Shown: positions 33,549 to 41,221 of the stretch, piece by piece
Numbering within the stretch: the first letter of the stretch is position 1
Layout of the letters: every line of letters begins with the position of its first letter
From: Sinomicrobium weinanense
GTDB taxonomy: Bacteria > Bacteroidota > Bacteroidia > Flavobacteriales > Flavobacteriaceae
Assembly (NCBI RefSeq): GCF_018863395.1
Contig: NZ_JAHKRR010000001.1
Span: forward strand, 868,001-932,000
Direction: 5' to 3'
DNA: 64,000 nucleotides
Program-made: the position numbers and the translations under genes
Notes under the pieces: model-generated
The model's input: only the letters and a program-made list of their open reading frames with translations
Told to the model about the DNA's origin: nothing
The model's database searches: none

Positions 33549-34856
33549 ATGAGCACAGCAATTACATTAGAAAGTAACCCTATTGAAAAGGACTATGAAG
33601 ACTATATTTGTGCGTACTTTCAAAGTGGTGGACTTTATGTAGAAAGGTCTATAATACATAGAGAAACAGAAGAAATACTCGAATTAGATATAATTTTTAC
33701 TGATTTCAAGGAAGATACTACTACTAAAAAACTTGTAGAGATTAAATCAGGAAAATGGGGTTTTAGTGAAATATTCAAGGTTAAAGGATGGCTCGTTTAT
33801 CTAAAAATGGGTAATGGGATATTTATTGTTAAAAAAACAAGAAATTCAATTGATTACTTTAAAAGAAAAGGGGAGGAACTTGGTATCGAATTAATTGATA
33901 ATTCTGATTTAAAAAAAACAAGGAAATGTTTAGAAAAATTCCTTAATCAACCTACTGAAGAAAAAGAAATTGAAACTTTGCGTTTTTCCTATCTTTTAGA
34001 AAGAAAACTTTTAAAACAAATTAAGAATTTAAAGAAAGATTATCCTGATAACGAAGGCTTCAAAAATTTAGATGATTACTTTTTTAAAATCAATAGCGGT
34101 TCTTTTTTCTCAAGTAATCCTGTTAAGAGGATTAAACAGCTCTTTGAAACTTTCATTAAATACAAAAATGTGACGGCTAAAATATGTCACGAACTTGAAA
34201 CGGAGGAGTATGATGATGAAGTAGAAGAACTATCGGCCGATTGTTTTAAATCTTTATTTTACAAAGCAGAAAACTCACCATTACAGATAGCTCTGTATGT
34301 AGAGCACATGGCTCGTTTAACAATCTTAAAATCATGTACAGAGCATTTAATTGAAAATCATAGAGAAGCATTCTTAGAAGATACATTTTCAGAAAATTTG
34401 GATTACTTAGGTATCCCTCAAACAATTAAAAATGGGCTTGCCATTCTTGTAAAAGAACCATTTTTTCATAGATATCCTGTTTTTTGGCAATTTTTCACTT
34501 ATGTAATGGGAGGATTTATTTTAACAGACCTACGCGAACAAGAATACCAGTATATTTCTGAAAACACAGGTATACCTGTGGAGGAAATCCCAAATGCATT
34601 TGAAAGTTTCAACAAACTTTTTCCGAAGGTAGACGGCTGGATGTTTTCTATGCCAAAATCAAATATTGAATGGCATAGGTTTTTTCCTATTCCTTTTAGT
34701 GGTGTAGGAGCTAACCACAGAAGATTCCTTCACTTAAAAGAAATGGCTGAAGACGATCAGACTTATGAAGAACTTTCTAAACTCATTAGTGGAGCAAAGA
34801 CCATGACGGATCTTAATAAATGGAATAATTTGGGATATGAGATGTTAAAACAGTAG
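33549..34856 (+). CDS. Stand-alone PD-(D/E)XK nuclease-like protein, defence candidate
   Basis: The 435-aa protein has an N-terminal restriction-endonuclease-like core: D47 in ILELDIIF and E64-x-K66 in KLVEIKSGKW, followed by FKVKGWLVYLKMGNGIFIV. This is the D...ExK pattern of the PD-(D/E)XK superfamily. The remaining ~330 residues are mostly helical (YLLERKLLKQIKNLKKDY, YVEHMARLTILKSCTEHLIE, VFWQFFTYVMGGFIL) and match no domain I know. The upstream extension of the frame (33438-33548) overlaps the repeat and promoter, so ATG 33549 was chosen. It may be a single-gene nuclease effector or a targeting protein; that is inference. Confidence 0.75.
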   Translation: MSTAITLESNPIEKDYEDYICAYFQSGGLYVERSIIHRETEEILELDIIFTDFKEDTTTKKLVEIKSGKWGFSEIFKVKGWLVYLKMGNGIFIVKKTRNSIDYFKRKGEELGIELIDNSDLKKTRKCLEKFLNQPTEEKEIETLRFSYLLERKLLKQIKNLKKDYPDNEGFKNLDDYFFKINSGSFFSSNPVKRIKQLFETFIKYKNVTAKICHELETEEYDDEVEELSADCFKSLFYKAENSPLQIALYVEHMARLTILKSCTEHLIENHREAFLEDTFSENLDYLGIPQTIKNGLAILVKEPFFHRYPVFWQFFTYVMGGFILTDLREQEYQYISENTGIPVEEIPNAFESFNKLFPKVDGWMFSMPKSNIEWHRFFPIPFSGVGANHRRFLHLKEMAEDDQTYEELSKLISGAKTMTDLNKWNNLGYEMLKQ

Positions 34857-34882
34857 TTTATTTATACCAAGAGTGTTCAAAT

Positions 34883-35503
34883 TTATAACTTTCTAATATC
34901 CCATTTAGTAAGCCCAGTATATTTTTTGATAGTATCTATATCAATACCGTCATTTTTCATTTTTTTGGCAATCATAAGGTTACTGTCCTTAACTGCCTGT
35001 TCCTTTTCAAATTCAGCTTGCCACTTTCTTGTTTCAGCTTTTTCTTTATCAAGGATTTCGTATTTGCCATTCTTTTTTAATTGGCTCATAACACCTGCAT
35101 TGGCAAAACTATAATATTTATGCTCGGAAATAACCAAATGATCAACAACTTCAATGTTAATCAGTTCCCCGGTTTTCATCATCCGATCAGTTAAATCCAG
35201 GTCTGCTTGGGAAGGTTCTGTTTCACCACTCGGATGATTGTGTACCAGGATCATTTTTACAGCCATTTTGTAGATAGCCATTCTGAATATCTCCGGCGGG
35301 TTGACCATAACACGATTAACCGCCCCAAGACTAACCAGTTCTATAAAGAGGATTTTGTTCGCATTGTCTAACCCGACTACCCAAAAATGCTCCTGATTTC
35401 GCCTGATCTTATTCTCACGCAACAAAACCTGCTGCATGACCTTATAGACATCATCGGAGTTTAAAATTCTTATTTTTTGTTCCTGGGTAAGACGTACGTT
35501 CAT
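34883..35503 (-). CDS. RadC-like JAMM/MPN+ domain protein
   Basis: The 206-aa protein carries the JAMM motif H88-N-H90-P-S92-G...D101 in MILVHNHPSGETEPSQADLD, preceded by QEHFWVVGLDNANKILFIELVSLG. This is the RadC/JAB family, common on plasmids, prophages and islands. It lacks the N-terminal helix-hairpin-helix of housekeeping RadC and has instead a ~50-residue C-terminal helical tail with a DNA-binding-like end (NDGIDIDTIKKYTGLTKWDI). Its role is not established; the family is a good marker of mobile DNA. It is convergent with the nuclease gene, 26 bp apart. Confidence 0.85.
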   Translation of the reverse strand: MNVRLTQEQKIRILNSDDVYKVMQQVLLRENKIRRNQEHFWVVGLDNANKILFIELVSLGAVNRVMVNPPEIFRMAIYKMAVKMILVHNHPSGETEPSQADLDLTDRMMKTGELINIEVVDHLVISEHKYYSFANAGVMSQLKKNGKYEILDKEKAETRKWQAEFEKEQAVKDSNLMIAKKMKNDGIDIDTIKKYTGLTKWDIRKL

Positions 35504-35585
35504 ATTTCAAATATACAAATAGTATTAAGTAAAAATTCCAAAATTAAGGGGATATGATGTTATTCGGAGATTTCAATACGGTTTC

Positions 35586-35621
35586 CCGTAAATTGTTGAT
35601 TGCTATAATTCTGTATATTTG
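35586..35621 (+). promoter_or_regulatory. Island promoter with shared CCGTAAA box, unit 3
   Basis: ACGGTTTCCCGTAAATTGTTG (from ~35579) is followed by TATATTTG at 35614-35621; CCG to -7 is 28 bp. TTG occurs at 35593 and 35596. The membrane-protein gene starts at 35662. Here the box stands without the rest of the ~210-bp repeat. Confidence 0.6.
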
Positions 35622-35661
35622 GTAAGAAAAAAGAATAAATAAACAATAGTATATAATTTGA

Positions 35662-36243
35662 ATGAAAATGGAAATAATTAATAAAATATTAGAAGATAAA
35701 GTATTAAAAACCACTTTCCTTGTTTTGGTAATTATAATCGTCTTGATTTTTGTGGTCTTTTTAGTACAATATAATATTGATCGATCCAGAGGTGTGCATG
35801 CTAAGTTTCTTTGGTTTGAATCAAACATCCCGTCAAAACAGAATGAAAACACTGAAAAAAAAGAACCTCCAATTAAAATTGACGATTCAAAAAATGTAAA
35901 CACTGGAACTAATCTTGGTAATATTGGTGACACTTATGAAGGGATTGAACAAAGACATGTAACCAATGGTGATGCAGAGATATTATTAAATGAAATAAAA
36001 AACTTTAGGGAAAGTTATAGTGGCAAAATAAATTATTCTCACATAACCATTGGGTATCCAGGAGATAAGGAAAGTATAATTTTAGCCCAAGAAGTAGAAA
36101 TATTGCTAAGAAATAATGGATATGATAAAATTGAGCCTATGATCTTACAAACATATGGTGTTACAGGAAAAAAGTTTGGAATATCTAATGCTCCTGATAA
36201 TTCTATAATGGTAGAAATTTACCCTGCTGATAACGTTAAATAG
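35662..36243 (+). CDS. Membrane-anchored protein of unknown function
   Basis: The 193-aa protein has one N-terminal membrane helix (FLVLVIIIVLIFVVFLVQY, residues ~19-38), then a polar linker (SKQNENTEKKEPPIKIDDS), an asparagine/glycine-rich NTGTNLGNIGDTYEGIEQRHV segment and a soluble C-terminal alpha/beta domain (DAEILLNEIKNF, HITIGYPGDKESIILAQEVE, YDKIEPMILQTYG). The C-terminal domain has the look of a small Rossmann-like sheet sensing or binding domain, but I do not recognise it. It lies between RadC and module copy B under the shared island promoter, so it may be part of the same accessory set. Confidence 0.7.
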   Translation: MKMEIINKILEDKVLKTTFLVLVIIIVLIFVVFLVQYNIDRSRGVHAKFLWFESNIPSKQNENTEKKEPPIKIDDSKNVNTGTNLGNIGDTYEGIEQRHVTNGDAEILLNEIKNFRESYSGKINYSHITIGYPGDKESIILAQEVEILLRNNGYDKIEPMILQTYGVTGKKFGISNAPDNSIMVEIYPADNVK

Positions 36244-36274
36244 AACAAACTGTACTTAAAATTCACAATCTAAA

Positions 36275-37460
36275 TCCCGGCCTCAGAAAACTTTGGCTAA
36301 AACAATAGGGGAGTGAGCGTTAAATATTTTAGGGGGCTGGCTATAAGGTTCTTTAAACCGATAAATAATCAACAGAGTTCAAAACGGGCTGAATAAGACA
36401 CAAACGTTCCTAAAATATAGCGAGCGACCCGTACATTGTTTCCAAAGTTTTCTGAAGCCTTGATTTTTTGTTTCTTTTGTATCAAGACAAAAGAAAAGAC
36501 CCCAGCTTCCGGGAAGATTACACGAACTATTCATTATGATCCCCACAGACAACGACATACAAAACTTTATGTTCGCTGAAACAGAAACAGCGAACTTTGA
36601 GGTAGAACCAAATCGCAGTGGGAGCGAAGGAACAGACTATATTTTAAAGACCAAAAAAGGCAATATCCACAACTTATATCTTTGCTCGATAAACCTTGAT
36701 ATAGAACGAGATATAAAAATCCCAAAACATAAACTCGGAGATTTAAAGGACGATCTTTCGGTGGCGTTAGTTGTTATTCTACAAGAAACACCCACAATAT
36801 TGTATTTAATTCCGTCCACGATCTTTGAAACCCCGGATAACCGGATATTCTTTGAAAATGAAATACCTGCAATGCCAAATCTATCGAACTGGCAAATCAA
36901 GGTTTTTACGAATGCCATAAAAGAATTAAGCCAGTACGAAATACAAAACATCAAAGACAAATTATAATTTCTATTTGACATAATATTAGTAGGATGTGTC
37001 AGAATCGGGAAGCGTCCAACAGAAGCGAGAAACGAGTAACGGCTAAGAAATTTTACAACCAGGAGCATGCGGCAGGGAAAATTTTTAGCGGTTACGGACA
37101 GGCAGGCCAAAACTCTCTTAAAAACTTTTCTCAGCCAAAATATCCGGTATAGCGTAATTATCAGGCAACAGCCAAAACGTTCTGCTTTTTTAGCGCTGGC
37201 AAAGCGGCTGGGAATTGTGTGTGAAAATAAATGCCTAAAGCATTTAATTTTTACAAAACAATAGCACGTTGGCAAAGACGGCAATTTTACATAACGGCAA
37301 ATTATAGTTAAAATACCGGCCGTCCTTAAAAAGCCGAATTTTACTTTTCTCTTTAAAAGATAAAACGTTCAGGAAAGCCTGATCTATATATTTTACATAA
37401 TATAATTATAGGGCAAATGCGGCCGATACAGTGTAAATTACAGAAACAGGTATTTGAACT
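36275..37460 (+). repeat. Duplicated module, copy B (~1.19 kb)
   Basis: Matches copy A (30071-31130) from TCCCGGCCTCAGAAAACTTT to GAAACAGGTATTTGAACTAT, with the same gene and the same 3' non-coding text (GAGTAACGGCTAAGAAATTT, GCCAAAACGTTCTGCTTTTT). It is ~120 bp longer because of an insertion near 37310-37410 that contains an AT-rich TATATTTTACATAATATAATTA stretch. No gene was recognised in 36968-37631. Confidence 0.85.
36536..36967 (+). CDS. 143-aa protein of unknown function (module B copy)
   Basis: Nearly the same protein as the product at 30333-30764: same length, same MIPTDNDIQNFM start, GTDYILKTKKGNIHNLYLCS, DIERDIKIPKHKLGDLKDD, TPTILYLIPSTIFETPDNR and a NWQIKVFTNAIKELSQYEIQ end. Differences are spread through the chain (e.g. 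TVMPNL versus PAMPNL). Most changes look conservative, so both copies may still be under selection. Function unknown; see copy A for the weak nuclease-like resemblance. Confidence 0.75.
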   Translation: MIPTDNDIQNFMFAETETANFEVEPNRSGSEGTDYILKTKKGNIHNLYLCSINLDIERDIKIPKHKLGDLKDDLSVALVVILQETPTILYLIPSTIFETPDNRIFFENEIPAMPNLSNWQIKVFTNAIKELSQYEIQNIKDKL

Positions 37461-37631
37461 ATAATTTATATTATGTAAAATATATAATTTCAGTCTGTCC
37501 CCGATTTTACTTTTTTCATCAAAACTACCCGCTCAATACTCGCGTATTTGAAAACTTCCTGGGCATCGGTACGATTTGGCGAAGTATTTAGAATAAGCGA
37601 CCAACCTTATTCTAAACTCCACCTAAGGCAT

Positions 37632-38789
37632 TTATTCCATTGGGATCTTTATTTCGTCTATGTTTTTTATAAGATCATCCAGGTATTCCATTTCTTCATA
37701 TGGCAACAGCTGTAACGCAAATTCGAGTGCCGATCGTATATTGATATGAGGTTGTGGCACAAGCTCGGAAAAACTGTCCCCCGAATCTCCAAGGGCTACG
37801 ATACACACTTTGATAAGACCTGATACATTATACAACACATCTGCCGGGCCGTCGAACATAAAATCACTTTTGTAAAATGTCCTCGGCGAACCGGGACGAA
37901 GTTTAAAAAACTTTCCCGCTACGAGTTTTTGCAAGCCCTGTTTTATGTTTTGGAATTCCTCCAAAGTATTTTCTGATGATCTTTCCCCAGCCTTTTCCTT
38001 GTTTATACTTTTCGTTCCATATATTTCCCCGCCTTCGGGATTGAACAATTTTTCGAGGATAGCCAGTTGCTTCTCCGATTTGACACTGATATGTGCCAGC
38101 TGTTCCGGCGTAATACTGAAGTCCCTGCTATAACGCACTCCTTTATAAGCATGGTCCAGCAGTTGCAACAAATTGTTTTCTTCTTCCTTTTCCGGATTAA
38201 ATAAGGTATATAGTTCCGGGATAAATACCTTTACATATTTACGGTGTCCCGTAATGCTGTGACATATCTTCTCCTTGCCCATGGCCTCCAGTTCGGCAAG
38301 GCGGAACCCCAACTCCACTGACTGATGCAACATAAATGCAGCCTGCGAATAATCTTCCTTTTTCTCAAAAAATACTGCGCCTTCCCGGAAAGCCCTGGCC
38401 CTGGCCATTCCGCTGTCAAAGTTTCTTTTTGCAGCTGCAAGGGCTAGCTCCTGGTCCATATCTTTTGCCGGAGCCGGAGCATGTTGTTCCGGATGCCTGT
38501 ATACCAGGTTTTTGGTCTGACAAATGCGAATAAAAAAGAGGTTTCCCTCCCGGATCAACCGCTCTGCATAAGGAAGCGAATATACCCGAAGTAAAAAACC
38601 GGTATGCTCCCGGAATACTTTCCCGGTAAGTGAGACCACGTCTTCCGACAGGCCGGGATCTCCTTCCTTTAACAATACGACCAGTAATGTTCTTTCTTCT
38701 TTGCCTGCCGGCATGGCTGAAGCATAAATATACTGCGCCTCCAGGAGATTGGTCAGCCGATTGATTGCCTCTTGTATAGAAGTGTTCAT
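37632..38789 (-). CDS. HEPN-domain protein with nucleotidyltransferase-like N-terminus
   Basis: The 385-aa protein starts with a ~100-residue alpha/beta part (AINRLTNLLEAQYIYASAMP, LLVVLLKEGDPGLSEDVVSL) that resembles a degenerate nucleotidyltransferase. A HEPN domain follows (~135-250): FREGAVFFEKKEDYSQAAFML, HQSVELGFRLAELEAMG, GHRKYVKVFIPELYTLF and YKGVRYSRDFSITPEQLAHI. The classic RNase Rx4-6H motif is not obvious, so it may be a non-catalytic family member. The C-terminal ~100 residues form a second helical region. This HEPN type is common in Bacteroidota. It lies at the right edge of the accessory island. Confidence 0.78.
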   Translation of the reverse strand: MNTSIQEAINRLTNLLEAQYIYASAMPAGKEERTLLVVLLKEGDPGLSEDVVSLTGKVFREHTGFLLRVYSLPYAERLIREGNLFFIRICQTKNLVYRHPEQHAPAPAKDMDQELALAAAKRNFDSGMARARAFREGAVFFEKKEDYSQAAFMLHQSVELGFRLAELEAMGKEKICHSITGHRKYVKVFIPELYTLFNPEKEEENNLLQLLDHAYKGVRYSRDFSITPEQLAHISVKSEKQLAILEKLFNPEGGEIYGTKSINKEKAGERSSENTLEEFQNIKQGLQKLVAGKFFKLRPGSPRTFYKSDFMFDGPADVLYNVSGLIKVCIVALGDSGDSFSELVPQPHINIRSALEFALQLLPYEEMEYLDDLIKNIDEIKIPME

Positions 38790-38862
38790 GATATAATTAT
38801 TTATAGGTTAACAGAAAATGGAACAGGCTGGCTTGCCCTCTATCTGTTTATTGTACACCCAG

Positions 38863-38999
38863 ATGAATATAGAAGACCCAAATAAAAAAGCATTTTTTAT
38901 GTGCGGTAAGAACAGGAAATCCTGGTCGAAGCACTGAATACAAGCCATCAGGCTGTTTTCAGATACGAAGAACTACCGGAGCAGGAAGATAAAAAGCAA
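38863..38999 (+). pseudogene. Possible frameshifted small-gene remnant
   Basis: ATG at 38863 opens MNIEDPNKKAFFMCGKNRKS and stops after 24 codons; a neighbouring frame continues EILVEALNTSHQAVFRYEEL to TAA at 38997-38999. Together they resemble one short frameshifted gene. The family is not recognised and chance cannot be excluded. Confidence 0.25.
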
Positions 39000-39027
39000 T
39001 AATAATTACTGAAGTGTTTGCAAGGAA

Positions 39028-39888
39028 CTAATACCCTCTCCCCGCACTTTTCCGGTAAGCTACCGGGCTCTGGCCGTTGTATTTACGGAACTGACGGCTC
39101 AGGTGGCTTTCGTCGGTATAGCCCAGTTCACCTGCGATCTGGCTTACGGTAAGCGGACTGTGTGCCAGGCGTTGTTCTACCAGACGTACTTTGTATTGTG
39201 TAATATAGCGTTGCAGGCTCTCCCCGGTAAACTTCCTGAAATATTCGCTCACATAGTTGGCCGAAAGATTGAACCTTTCCGCAAGGTGTTCTATACGGAG
39301 CTTTTCGGGATTTCCGATATGTTCATGGATATACAGGAGTATACGGTTTATCAGCGGTTCCTGTTGCACATGGCCTGCAACGGTATCGTCCGTGACATTT
39401 CTGGATAGTATATTGAGTACCAGGGTAACAAGATGTTTCAGGTTTTCTTCATACAAGGGTGGTTTGTGGGTATATTCTTCTACCATATGGTGAATGAGCC
39501 CCGAGATCATCCGGCCGTCTTCCGGCCGTCTTATTTTTAATTCCCGGAAGCGGTTGTGATGAAAGAAAATGTGTTCCAGTTGTCGCAGCCATTCGGTGGT
39601 CCGCTCCTTTTCGGCCTTGGTTTTGCACTGTCCCAGGAACATTTCAGAAAAACGGATGGAACAAAAACGTGTGGGTTCTTCGATATCAAACCCCCGGCAA
39701 TCCAGTGGCGTAAAGAGAAAAATACTGCCCTGGTCATAAGGAAAGTGATTGTTGTTGACCTCACGACTCCCCCTGCCCTCCAGGATCTGCACGATCTCAA
39801 AAAAGTGATAGACCAGCGGACGTTGACCCCAGCAATCCATATCGGATACATACAATTCAAAGGGACGATATAATACCTTTTGTTCCAT
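39028..39888 (-). CDS. AraC-family transcriptional regulator
   Basis: The 286-aa protein has an N-terminal cupin-like sensor domain (VYHFFEIVQILEGRGSREVN, DQGSIFLFTPLDCRGFDIEE, FCSIRFSEMFLG) and a C-terminal double helix-turn-helix (LRIEHLAERFNLSANYVSEYF; LTVSQIAGELGYTDESHLSRQFRKYNGQSPVAYR). It is divergent from the alkene reductase gene, with 98 bp between the starts. This arrangement is typical of an AraC activator and its target, the neighbouring Old Yellow Enzyme. Effector unknown. Confidence 0.88.
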   Translation of the reverse strand: MEQKVLYRPFELYVSDMDCWGQRPLVYHFFEIVQILEGRGSREVNNNHFPYDQGSIFLFTPLDCRGFDIEEPTRFCSIRFSEMFLGQCKTKAEKERTTEWLRQLEHIFFHHNRFRELKIRRPEDGRMISGLIHHMVEEYTHKPPLYEENLKHLVTLVLNILSRNVTDDTVAGHVQQEPLINRILLYIHEHIGNPEKLRIEHLAERFNLSANYVSEYFRKFTGESLQRYITQYKVRLVEQRLAHSPLTVSQIAGELGYTDESHLSRQFRKYNGQSPVAYRKSAGRGY

Positions 39889-39929
39889 AACCTGTAAAAG
39901 TACAAAAATAACCCCGTTTTGTATCTGTT

Positions 39930-39956
39930 TTGCCCTCCCCCGCTCTATTAACTTTG
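39930..39956 (+). promoter_or_regulatory. Promoter of the Old Yellow Enzyme gene
   Basis: TAACTTTG (39949-39956) is a full -7 match. TTG at 39930-39932 gives a 16-bp spacer, shorter than ideal, which would fit a promoter that needs the divergent AraC protein. On the opposite strand TATTTTTG (39903-39910) is a candidate -7 for the AraC gene. Confidence 0.5.
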
Positions 39957-39986
39957 ACCCTGTAAATCATCAAAAGCAAATTAGTT

Positions 39987-41087
39987 ATGAGCATAAAAAG
40001 AACATTACTGGAACCTTTCCATACGCCTTCACTTCATCTTCGCAACCGGGTAGCTATGGCCCCTATGAGCAGACGGCGGTCCAAAAAAGGTATTCCCGGC
40101 CCCTCCACGGCCATCTATTACGGGCAACGGGCAGGCGCCGGACTTATTATTGCGGAAAATACCGCAGTGGCCCCCAACGGCATAGGCTACCTGCATACGC
40201 CGGGAATCTACAACGAAGCCCAGAAAGCGGGATGGAAACGGGTTACGGACGAAGTGCACCGCAAGGGCGGCAAAATAGTTATGCAACTCGTACATGCAGG
40301 CCGTATCGGCCACCCGGTAAACCATGAGGACGGTTCGCCCCTGGTAGCGCCTTCTGCCGTAAGGGCTACCGGGAGTATCCGCACCCTGAATCACGGCCAT
40401 TTACCTATTCCCGAACCGGAGGGCCTGAGTACGGAAGGGGCAAAAGCTCTTGTAAACGCCCATATACAGGCTGCAATCCATGCCGTGGAAGCAGGTTTTG
40501 ACGGGGTGGAGATACACGGGGCACACGGTTTTCTTCCGGAGCAGTTCCTGCATCCCCTGACTAACAGGAGAACAGATCGCTATGGCGGAAGCATTGCCAA
40601 CAGGAGCCGTTTTTTACTGGAGATCATGGAAGGTGTGGTTGCCGCTATCGGAAAAGAACGTACGGGAATAAGGCTCTCCCCTTTTGCTACGATCAACGAC
40701 CTGCCAGCTTATGAGGAGGAAAAGGCAACCCATGAATATATCATTGATGCGCTGCACGAAATGGATATTCTCTATATTCACCTGTCCGATCAGCCTGTAA
40801 ATGGCAAGCCTTCCATAACCCCGGGTTATGTAAAAGAGGTCAGGGAGCGATTTCCAAACCTGCTGATCCTGGCCGGAGGGTATACGGCCGATTCTGCCGA
40901 AGCCGTATTACAGGCCGGGCAAGCCGACCTTATCGCTTTCGGCCGGCCGTTTATAGCCAATCCGGACCTGGTGGAACGTTTTCGTTACGGGACCTCTCTC
41001 GCCCCTGGAGATAAAGATACATACTACCAGGGCGGAGACAAGGGATATATTGATTATCCGGCCGTCTATGATACACCGGTAGTCTGA
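39987..41087 (+). CDS. Alkene reductase, Old Yellow Enzyme family (NADH:flavin oxidoreductase)
   Basis: The 366-aa flavoprotein has the OYE TIM-barrel pattern: EPFHTPSLHLRNRVAMAPMSR at the start, GLIIAENTAVAPNGIGYLHTPG, QLVHAGRIGHPVNHEDG, the FMN/substrate motif GFDGVEIHGAHGFLPEQFL, then NRRTDRYGGSIANRSRFLLEI and a late AGGYTADSAEAVLQ plus ADLIAFGRPFIANPDLVERF. The usual active-site HxxN/HxxH is represented by H-G-A-H around residue 180. OYEs reduce activated C=C bonds or nitro groups using NAD(P)H. It is under a divergent AraC regulator and probably monocistronic. Confidence 0.92.
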   Translation: MSIKRTLLEPFHTPSLHLRNRVAMAPMSRRRSKKGIPGPSTAIYYGQRAGAGLIIAENTAVAPNGIGYLHTPGIYNEAQKAGWKRVTDEVHRKGGKIVMQLVHAGRIGHPVNHEDGSPLVAPSAVRATGSIRTLNHGHLPIPEPEGLSTEGAKALVNAHIQAAIHAVEAGFDGVEIHGAHGFLPEQFLHPLTNRRTDRYGGSIANRSRFLLEIMEGVVAAIGKERTGIRLSPFATINDLPAYEEEKATHEYIIDALHEMDILYIHLSDQPVNGKPSITPGYVKEVRERFPNLLILAGGYTADSAEAVLQAGQADLIAFGRPFIANPDLVERFRYGTSLAPGDKDTYYQGGDKGYIDYPAVYDTPVV

Positions 41088-41113
41088 AAAGGAAAAAGGG
41101 TTTGTTTCTGGAT

Positions 41114-41192
41114 GGAAGACCGGTGACCGGTGACGGATGACAGGTATATACATCGGTCATCGGTCCTCCGTCACCGGTCCTCCGTCTTCCGA
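41114..41192. repeat. Inverted heptamer arrays between convergent genes
   Basis: Units GGAAGAC, CGGTGAC, CGGTGAC, GGATGAC (41114-41141) face units CATCGGT, CATCGGT, CCTCCGT, CACCGGT, CCTCCGT, CTTCCGA (41151-41192). They can pair as a long imperfect hairpin between the stops of the OYE and M19 genes and may also act in termination. Confidence 0.7.
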
Positions 41193-41221
41193 CAGGAATA
41201 CTATAAACGTGCCTCAAGGTT

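Noticed and set aside
37067-37264. 65-aa ORF in the 3' part of module B
   Set aside because: The matching frame in module A is interrupted by a stop (TAA after ~23 codons), so the conservation is better explained by a non-coding repeat.
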